Shown here piece after piece: positions 17,427 to 22,266 of a stretch of 22,266 bases of DNA. The translations under genes and the position numbers were made by a program. Below the pieces are notes generated by a model. That model did no database searches. It was not told the DNA's origin and saw nothing but the letters and a program-made list of their open reading frames with translations. The stretch covers positions 1 through 22,266 of IMG/VR virus record IMGVR_UViG_3300025547_000284. One strand, 5' to 3'. Every line of letters begins with the position of its first letter. Position 1 is the first letter of the stretch. The stretch is from a virus.

Positions 17427-17961
17427 ATTTCCATGATTTTAGCTCATCATCAACCTTACCCCAAATTGTAGAACCTATCTCAACGCCAGCTTCTTTAGCT
17501 TGTCTAAACGCTTCACCAACAGCTTTTGTCCCAGTTTCTGAAAGACTATATGGATTTTCTTTAGAGCCTAATGTTGGAACTTTTTTAGTAGCCTTTGGTG
17601 CAGTAGGTCTAGACTTTCCTTTATTAAAAATAGATTTCTTACCAAATAAATCACCCATATCAAAACCAGCTTTCTTGCCATAAAAATCTTTTGAAGTCTT
17701 ACTTGGTTTGACACCATATAGTTTCTGTAATTCCTCAGTTTCCTTTCTAGATTGAATACCGCCAACAACTGATTCAGCTAAAGAAAGAGCCTCTCCAAGA
17801 GTTTCCCACCCTTGTTGAGCCTGTTTTTGCTTAAATTGTTCCATGCCAATATCAGCTTCCCCAGCATAACCAACATTAGCTATGTCGTATAAACTAGCTT
17901 TGTATCTGCCTGATGAGGCTCCAGCGGCTCTATGAGCTGAGTATAAAGAACTTTTAGCCAT
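17413..17961 (-). CDS. Unknown protein of the tail/ejection operon
   Basis: A 182-residue protein starting MAKSSLYSAHRAAGASSGRY. I recognise no family. The first half is helical and rich in alanine, glutamine and glutamate. Residues 95-130 are basic with many K, P and T (KSRPTAPKATKK), like a flexible linker. The C-terminal part (SETGTKAVGEAFRQAKEAG) is again helical. It has no cysteines, membrane segment or catalytic motif. An upstream ATG at 17976 would add five residues, but the GGGAG that begins inside it lies eight bases before the ATG at 17961 and is better explained as the ribosome binding site. Given its neighbours it is probably a virion component. Confidence 0.65.
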   Translation of the reverse strand: MAKSSLYSAHRAAGASSGRYKASLYDIANVGYAGEADIGMEQFKQKQAQQGWETLGEALSLAESVVGGIQSRKETEELQKLYGVKPSKTSKDFYGKKAGFDMGDLFGKKSIFNKGKSRPTAPKATKKVPTLGSKENPYSLSETGTKAVGEAFRQAKEAGVEIGSTIWGKVDDELKSWKYEYK

Positions 17962-17969
17962 ATAGTATT

Positions 17970-17974
17970 CTCCC
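17970..17974 (-). promoter_or_regulatory. Shine-Dalgarno sequence deciding the 17961 start
   Basis: GGGAG on the minus strand lies eight bases before the ATG at 17961. It overlaps the alternative ATG at 17976, which therefore is unlikely to be the true start. Confidence 0.6.
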
Positions 17975-18014
17975 ATTAAATTTACTATAATTCAATAGTG
18001 ATATCAAAGTCATA

Positions 18015-18284
18015 TTATTTGACAATCCCTACAGTTTTAAGAGATAATAATATCTCATTAACTTTCCCAGCTAGAGAACCAACACAAGATTCTAGCTCAT
18101 CAACGGTAGGCGTTGAACTAGTAGTTAACTTATCTCTATCAAATGTTGCACCATCAAGGTCGTCTTGCAGTTGTCGAATTGGTTTTACAGAAATAGATGT
18201 ATCATTTTTAAAAGATTCTTTAACACTATCTATTCTGTCCTGCTTTTTATGAACATTAATTCTCTCTTGCCGTGACATAGCCAT
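18015..18284 (-). CDS. Small protein of unknown function after the tail gene
   Basis: An 89-residue protein beginning one base after the stop of the 902-residue tail protein. I recognise no family. The N-terminal 30 residues are basic and helical (MSRQERINVHKKQDRIDSV), the middle is polar (FKNDTSISVKPIRQLQDDLDG), and the last 30 residues (TVDELESCVGSLAGKVNEILLSLKTV) look like an amphipathic helix. It holds one cysteine and has no membrane segment. Only AGAG is available as a ribosome binding site, so coupling to the upstream gene is likely. It may be a small tail or connector component; that is inferred from position only. Confidence 0.68.
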   Translation of the reverse strand: MAMSRQERINVHKKQDRIDSVKESFKNDTSISVKPIRQLQDDLDGATFDRDKLTTSSTPTVDELESCVGSLAGKVNEILLSLKTVGIVK

Positions 18285-18285
18285 A

Positions 18286-20994
18286 TTATTTAATACTCTT
18301 CATTCTATAAACTACCGAAATATCATTAATTTCAAAGTTTGCATCATCAGTATCACCAGCAAATGATAATCGAAAACTATCTATATTATTAATAGAAGAT
18401 GACGGTACAAGCTCTGCTAAAACCCAATCATCTGTTCCCACACTAGCATTATATAAACATAAATCTGCTGCATTAGCTTTCGTAGATTCTCCAGTAGCAC
18501 CAGTAATATAAAACGTTCCAGCCATAGTAGTATTACCATCAGTACCATAATTCACAGTAATTTCACCACCATCTCCTTTATATGATACATAAGCTTTATA
18601 AATCTTTTTTCTTATAGCAGGATGTCCAAAATCTAAATCTTTTGTTTTAAAACTAATACCAGTTTTAATAGCACTTGCGTCAGCCCAAATTTGCATTGTC
18701 CCAGTAGTACTTGTATGAGACCATACTAAATCACCATTAACGTCATTAACAAAATTTGATTGAATCTGACTATCTGTAAGAGCAGAATTTCCTTGTACCC
18801 AACTCTGTGTTACCATATCATAAATAAAAATATCACCAACACTTGTTGCAGTGCAATCTTTTAACACTATTAATTGTCTCTTTTTTGGAATATATCCAAT
18901 AATAGAATTATCAGTTGTAAAACTAAACCAATCACTTTCTTTTATTATCTGCCTGCCGCCTTTCTCAAGTAAATTAATAACTTGTTTACCATCATATAAA
19001 TAGCAACCAAGTCTATTTACCCAAGCACAGCCATAATCTGTTTTACATACAGCAGCTGGGAAAAGCACTCCTTTATGCTTATGCATATCTTCAAGAAACT
19101 CTATATCCTGTGATACATTTATTATATATAATGTTTGTTCTTTAAATTGCAATATCCTATCAGCAAATTCTTCAAGAGCTGTAATAGATTCACCATCATT
19201 TATAGCAGCTTCAATTAAAGATTTAGAAGGAAAAGTATCAAATCTATTTACAGGAGATTTAATCATGGCATCACCCTTGACTTCTTTTGAACCATCATTT
19301 TTTATAATTTGTACGTTACCTATATAAACTCTTCGACCTACTACAACAGCAGTAGAAAATCTTGATGTAATAGATTCTTCATCTTCATTTACAAGAGTTC
19401 TACTAAAATATGTATCAGTTTGATTAGGCTGTAATAAATTTTCATGGTCTACATCAAAGTTATATTCACTAGTTGTTGGATTAAATGTACAATCAAACTC
19501 TTTACCACTACCTAAAATTTTTCCAGTACCTTCTATAAAATCACATTCAATCTGAGCCCACCATTTGGAAGGAACTGCTCCAGAAACATCTCTAATATAC
19601 CAGACCCCGCCCGTTATCCTAGTATTCCAATCTGAAGCATAAGGAATACTAAGTTTTACACTTGGAGCATAAGCATCATTAGCACTATTATCTTGCTCAT
19701 ATGTAGGAGGAGAAGTCGCTCCACTACTAGGGTCTACTTTTTCTATTCTCCTAACAAGACTTTCTTGTTTTTTATCATATATAAAACTAAATCCATGCTC
19801 CCATTTTTTACCCCATCCTATAGCATCAGTTGTGGCTTCAAATTCACATTCTATAAAGACTTCATTAGTATCTATAGCATTGCCATCTACTCCAAGATGA
19901 GCTGATCCGCTCGATGACCCTTCTGTAACAACAATTCGTGTCATTCCTATTGAATCAACATCTCCTCCCAACATATCTACTGATAAAGTAGCTCTTACAC
20001 CAGCAGTGATTCCTGTTCCTTGAACTGTATCACCAACCGCAAAAGTAAACGTATGAACCCTATCTTCAATAACATTAGTATCATCAACAGAACCTTCACT
20101 AACATAACTTGTTGACTTGCTGGAAGGACTAGCAACAAATGTAGTAGAATTAGAAGCATCTCCAGCTGTAAGAGTATAAGACCACACAGTATCAGCTATA
20201 CCATCATACTGAACTCTAACGGTAATATCCATTGTATAAATATTAGTTACAGCTGAACCTGATTCATCATTTAAAACATTTTCAAGCTGAAAATATGTTT
20301 GAACTTGAGCAGAATCACCAAAACCAATTTCATCAGTTATAGCGCTTCCTATTCCTGTACCTGTACTTATGTGAGTATCAGCCGCCGATGTAGCAGATGC
20401 AGATATATCGTCATCCCAACCTGAATTTGCACTTGGTCTTGGTATATATTGAGATTCTAATGACCATTGGTCTACTGTTACTGTACTACCAGAATTATAC
20501 ATATATTCTCTATCTACATAACCATACCATTTACTTGTATTAGTATTAGTAAATCGGCTATCACATACCCTAAGAGCACCATCAATAGCATAAAAAACAT
20601 CTTTACGAGTGCCTCCTGTATTATTACCCATTCCAGTAATAGGATTGCCCCATGTATTATCGCCAAATGCATATATGCTTACTAATCCATCAGTATTAGC
20701 ATCAGAAAAAGCTAAATAATTTTCACCAGTTTCTGGGTCATCAGTAGCAGATGAAGAGGTATGACCATCTACTCTATCATGATTCCATGCATATAGACCA
20801 TAACCAGCAGTAATTACATTAGCTCTAGCAGAACTAGCATGGGCTCCTTGACTTCCTATACTTCTAATTTTGCCTAACTGGTCTACCATTATATCTGTAG
20901 CTTCAGACAATTCATTATCAGCAATATCTCTAGGGTCTGCATTTGTATTAAGACCGCCATGAAATTGGTCTATCTTATGTATTTGTTTAGGCAC
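18286..20994 (-). CDS. Tail nozzle / DNA-stabilisation-type tail protein
   Basis: A 902-residue beta-rich protein. Its N-terminus (QFHGGLNTNADPRDIADNE, then a segment ending IRSIGSQG) matches the opening of the podoviral tail proteins that close the portal and hold packaged DNA, such as stabilisation and tail-tubular B types. Further hallmarks are the central AAINDGESITALEEFADRIL segment, the following QFKEQTLYIIN, and GCAWVNRLGCYLYDGKQVINL, which look like propeller blades. Residues about 180-400 are threonine/serine/aspartate-rich beta sequence (TMDITVRVQYDGIAD) and may be an inserted Ig- or carbohydrate-binding-like domain. It starts at GTG, overlapping the upstream TAG by one base. I expect it at the tail tip below the portal. 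It could also contribute to receptor contact, since I see no separate tail fibre here. Confidence 0.75.
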   Translation of the reverse strand: MPKQIHKIDQFHGGLNTNADPRDIADNELSEATDIMVDQLGKIRSIGSQGAHASSARANVITAGYGLYAWNHDRVDGHTSSSATDDPETGENYLAFSDANTDGLVSIYAFGDNTWGNPITGMGNNTGGTRKDVFYAIDGALRVCDSRFTNTNTSKWYGYVDREYMYNSGSTVTVDQWSLESQYIPRPSANSGWDDDISASATSAADTHISTGTGIGSAITDEIGFGDSAQVQTYFQLENVLNDESGSAVTNIYTMDITVRVQYDGIADTVWSYTLTAGDASNSTTFVASPSSKSTSYVSEGSVDDTNVIEDRVHTFTFAVGDTVQGTGITAGVRATLSVDMLGGDVDSIGMTRIVVTEGSSSGSAHLGVDGNAIDTNEVFIECEFEATTDAIGWGKKWEHGFSFIYDKKQESLVRRIEKVDPSSGATSPPTYEQDNSANDAYAPSVKLSIPYASDWNTRITGGVWYIRDVSGAVPSKWWAQIECDFIEGTGKILGSGKEFDCTFNPTTSEYNFDVDHENLLQPNQTDTYFSRTLVNEDEESITSRFSTAVVVGRRVYIGNVQIIKNDGSKEVKGDAMIKSPVNRFDTFPSKSLIEAAINDGESITALEEFADRILQFKEQTLYIINVSQDIEFLEDMHKHKGVLFPAAVCKTDYGCAWVNRLGCYLYDGKQVINLLEKGGRQIIKESDWFSFTTDNSIIGYIPKKRQLIVLKDCTATSVGDIFIYDMVTQSWVQGNSALTDSQIQSNFVNDVNGDLVWSHTSTTGTMQIWADASAIKTGISFKTKDLDFGHPAIRKKIYKAYVSYKGDGGEITVNYGTDGNTTMAGTFYITGATGESTKANAADLCLYNASVGTDDWVLAELVPSSSINNIDSFRLSFAGDTDDANFEINDISVVYRMKSIK

Positions 20995-21236
20995 TATAAA
21001 TCAGATTCACTTATAATTATATCTTGAGCATGAGCAGGTAAATCACATAAACATGGTAAATCATCAGGGTCATCATGTGAAAACATATCCATTCTAAGTC
21101 CGCCTTCTTTCCCTTGCACAGCTCCACCATCAAGAACAGTATTCAAAAGCATTTTATCCTCTTCTGAATCTTCTACTTCTTGTCCCCCCTGCTGTACGGC
21201 ACCATTCTGTTCAATGTATCTCGTCTCTTCTTGCAT
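20994..21236 (-). CDS. Small acidic protein overlapping the preceding gene
   Basis: An 80-residue protein, MQEETRYIEQ..., strongly acidic (QEVEDSEEDK; HDDPDDLPCLC), with two cysteines near residue 65. I recognise no family. I prefer the ATG at 21236 because AAGGAG at 21250-21245 lies eight bases upstream. A GTG at 21245 would add three residues. Its first 64 bases overlap the end of the 59-residue gene in another frame, so both proteins use the same DNA. Its stop overlaps the GTG of the tail gene (TAGTG), which supports it as a real, coupled gene. Without it there would be a gap of about 180 bases in an otherwise gapless operon. It may instead also be made as the extension of the upstream product (see the G-run finding). 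Confidence 0.65.
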   Translation of the reverse strand: MQEETRYIEQNGAVQQGGQEVEDSEEDKMLLNTVLDGGAVQGKEGGLRMDMFSHDDPDDLPCLCDLPAHAQDIIISESDL

Positions 21237-21352
21237 CCTCCACACTCCTTAATCTTACCTTTTGTAACTTTTTTAATAACTCTTGATACTGTGTCTCCAA
21301 GACCTTCATCAATACTCCAGTCATGTCCAAATAAATCTACTCGCTTCCCCAT
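21173..21352 (-). CDS. Small CxxC/RR protein, phage-conserved type
   Basis: A 59-residue protein starting at an ATG that overlaps the upstream TAA (TAATG) and ending at a TAG at 21173-21175. The C-terminal part reads KECGGCKKRRDTLNRMVPY. A CxxCxxRRxxLNxxxP pattern of this kind recurs in short proteins near structural genes of many tailed phages; I know no established function. The two cysteines may bind metal together with other ligands, or act in an oligomer. The N-terminal part (DLFGHDWSIDEGLGDTVSRV) is followed by a basic helix. The last 64 bases also code for the next gene in another frame, and a run of six G lies in this overlap. Confidence 0.68.
   Translation of the reverse strand: MGKRVDLFGHDWSIDEGLGDTVSRVIKKVTKGKIKECGGCKKRRDTLNRMVPYSRGDKK
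21245..21250 (-). promoter_or_regulatory. Shine-Dalgarno sequence inside a coding region
   Basis: AAGGAG on the minus strand lies eight bases before the ATG at 21236. It is located within the 59-residue gene, which supports independent internal initiation of the overlapping acidic gene. Confidence 0.6.
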
Positions 21353-21516
21353 TAAATGCCCATTCGACCTTTTACTTTATCAACATTTAAAGACATATCT
21401 TCTATTTTACTTCCAAGATATTCTATATCTATTTTATGTTGTGAAAGAATTTCATAAATCGTATCAACCTTATCTTTTAAACTTGGTTCATTCTTCGATT
21501 CTTTTTGTTTTTCCAT
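21352..21516 (-). CDS. Short helical protein of unknown function
   Basis: A 54-residue protein, MEKQKESKNEPSLKDKVDTI..., ending VDKVKGRMGI. AAAGGAT lies seven bases before its ATG. It begins one base after the upstream stop, and its own stop overlaps the next ATG, so it fits the packed operon. It looks like one long charged helix with a heptad-like pattern (VDTIYEILSQHKIDIEYLGSKI), so it may form a coiled coil. I recognise no family. It has no cysteine and no membrane segment. Confidence 0.6.
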   Translation of the reverse strand: MEKQKESKNEPSLKDKVDTIYEILSQHKIDIEYLGSKIEDMSLNVDKVKGRMGI

Positions 21517-21517
21517 T

Positions 21518-21706
21518 TTAATATCCTTTAGGTTTTGGTCCCATTTTTCTTGTTTTCTTTATTTTATCTAAAGCTGTTTTTGCTGACTGGTCCATAACTT
21601 GTTTTTTTGTAGGGAATTTTTTACCCATTTCAGGATAACAAGCTTTATAAGCAGCTCCCCTAGACATACCATCTTTCATTTTCTTTTTTACACATGCTTT
21701 AGGCAT
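21518..21706 (-). CDS. Small lysine-rich, Cys-containing protein
   Basis: A 62-residue, very basic protein: MPKACVKKKMKDGMSRGAAY, then KACYPEMGKKFPTKKQVMD, ending MGPKPKGY. About a third of its residues are lysine or arginine. Two cysteines (C5, C23) are spaced like a small loop closed by a metal or disulfide. The reading frame is supported by GAGGAT before the ATG and by a one-base gap to the next gene. I recognise the general look from small proteins that lie near structural genes in marine-type phages, but no function. It shares its lysine richness, Cys pair and GY ending with the gene just upstream. DNA binding inside the capsid is a possible role. Confidence 0.65.
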   Translation of the reverse strand: MPKACVKKKMKDGMSRGAAYKACYPEMGKKFPTKKQVMDQSAKTALDKIKKTRKMGPKPKGY

Positions 21707-21707
21707 A

Positions 21708-22004
21708 TTAGTATCCTCGTTTTTTCTTTTTTGTAGTATCTGATTTTGTACTTTGTTTAAATGAATCTATTTTTGTAGGATATAAGTCTCTTTGTTGTTG
21801 ACTCATCTTATCATATCTTCCACCGAGCTTCTTTCTAAGCTGTGATTCTCTTTTAGATATACACTTTTTTATTTTAGTGTTATAGACTTCACCCTTTTTG
21901 CACTTATCAGCCATACTATGTTTTCTCCTACCGCCTGTTTTTAATTGACTACCAGAGCCTGTATCCTTAGTGGATTCATCTCCTAATGTAACTATATCTG
22001 CCAT
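21708..22004 (-). CDS. Small basic, Cys-containing protein
   Basis: A 98-residue protein with a polar N-terminus (ADIVTLGDESTKDTGSGSQL) and a strongly basic remainder. A segment CKKGEVYNTKIKKC holds two cysteines 13 residues apart, followed by SKRESQLRKKLGG and a lysine-rich end (KKKKRGY). I recognise no family. An in-frame ATG at residue 31 could start a 68-residue core protein, but the longer start keeps the four-base gap to the upstream gene. Its composition resembles the 62-residue gene that follows. Both could be small nucleic-acid-binding or virion-associated proteins. Its ribosome binding site (GGAAAA) is weak. Confidence 0.62.
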   Translation of the reverse strand: MADIVTLGDESTKDTGSGSQLKTGGRRKHSMADKCKKGEVYNTKIKKCISKRESQLRKKLGGRYDKMSQQQRDLYPTKIDSFKQSTKSDTTKKKKRGY

Positions 22005-22007
22005 GAA

Positions 22008-22244
22008 TTAAAAGATTTTCCACTTTAAATTTATAACAGCCTTTAATACATCTAACACCTCTTTCATGACAGCTTCTTTCTCTTCTTTAGAGAGTTGACC
22101 ATCTTCATAGGCTTTCTGTAATTCAGAAGCTACTTCTTTCATTTCTTTGACAATATTCCTATACTTAGTTGCTACAAGAGTAGCACCACCAGCAATAATC
22201 AATCCAACTAAATAAAACAAGTTACTCCAACTAAACCATTCCAT
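22008..22244 (-). CDS. Single-span membrane protein, holin candidate
   Basis: A 78-residue protein with one clear membrane segment at about residues 8-27 (NLFYLVGLIIAGGATLVATK), followed by a charged helix (NIVKEMKEVASELQKAYEDG, then QLSKEEKEAVMKEVLDVLKA). Short phage proteins with one N-terminal transmembrane helix and a tail of the 'DGxLSxEE' sort are often holins or other lysis accessories that make holes in the inner membrane at the end of infection. No endolysin gene is next to it in this window, so the assignment is tentative. AAAGGAG at 22252-22258 lies seven bases before the ATG. It is the most upstream gene of the minus-strand operon visible here; the operon may continue past the right end. 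Confidence 0.6.
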   Translation of the reverse strand: MEWFSWSNLFYLVGLIIAGGATLVATKYRNIVKEMKEVASELQKAYEDGQLSKEEKEAVMKEVLDVLKAVINLKWKIF

Positions 22245-22266
22245 TACGCTTCTCCTTTATATAACC

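Noticed and set aside
17977-18014. Possible promoter in the 38-base gap between the 89- and 182-residue genes
   Set aside because: The gap is AT-rich with chance TATAAT-like stretches (ACTATAATTC, read on the opposite strand too), but no matching -35 element at the right distance is clear on the minus strand.
1-22266. Alternative genetic code with TGA reassigned
   Set aside because: All complete genes end in TAA or TAG and none in TGA, but all frames read through cleanly with standard code and tryptophan is written TGG, so TAA preference in AT-rich DNA explains it.
1-22266. tRNA genes, CRISPR arrays, insertion sequences, diversity-generating retroelements
   Set aside because: I saw no cloverleaf-like sequence, spaced repeat array, transposase or reverse transcriptase, and gene packing leaves almost no room for them.

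Overview
The window is a compact, AT-rich piece of a tailed double-stranded DNA phage genome (a virus, or a prophage of one), most likely a short-tailed (podovirus-like) phage. Genes abut or overlap by one base, there are almost no non-coding stretches, and the two strands carry separate modules that converge on one hairpin at about 3281-3304. Most genes have a readable Shine-Dalgarno sequence (AAAGGAG, AAGGAG, AGGAT), so the host is a bacterium that uses anti-SD initiation. This argues against Bacteroidota. No terminase, portal or major capsid gene is present, so the window is a partial genome. The host cannot be named.

Plus strand, 1-3262: a DNA-metabolism operon. It holds the 3' end of an unidentified gene, a DEDDy 3'-5' exonuclease carried between two zinc ribbons, a DnaB-type replicative helicase starting at TTG, a small unknown protein, a RuvC-type Holliday-junction resolvase and another small unknown protein. 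The last four are packed with gaps or overlaps of a few bases. No primase or polymerase is visible.

Minus strand, 22244-3303 (transcribed right to left): a late, virion-protein operon. In transcription order it encodes a single-span membrane protein (holin candidate), two small basic Cys-containing proteins, a 54-residue protein, a 59-residue CxxC/RR protein, an acidic 80-residue protein overlapping it, a 902-residue tail nozzle/stabilisation-type protein, an 89-residue protein, a 182-residue protein, a phage cupin, two small internal (ejection-type) virion proteins, a giant 3045-residue protein and a 932-residue protein.

The main discovery is in the giant protein. Its residues 1800-2170 carry the signature of a single-chain, two-barrel RNA polymerase of the YonO / crAss-like virion RNA polymerase kind: a DSAVK lysine motif, then RxP, then a DxDxDK catalytic loop (D2159, D2161, D2163). 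Its N-terminus looks like an ejected internal virion protein, and the gene sits in the slot where T7-like phages keep their large ejection protein. I infer that the phage packages this polymerase in the capsid, injects it with the DNA and uses it to start transcription in the new cell. About 2,600 of its residues have no function that I can assign.
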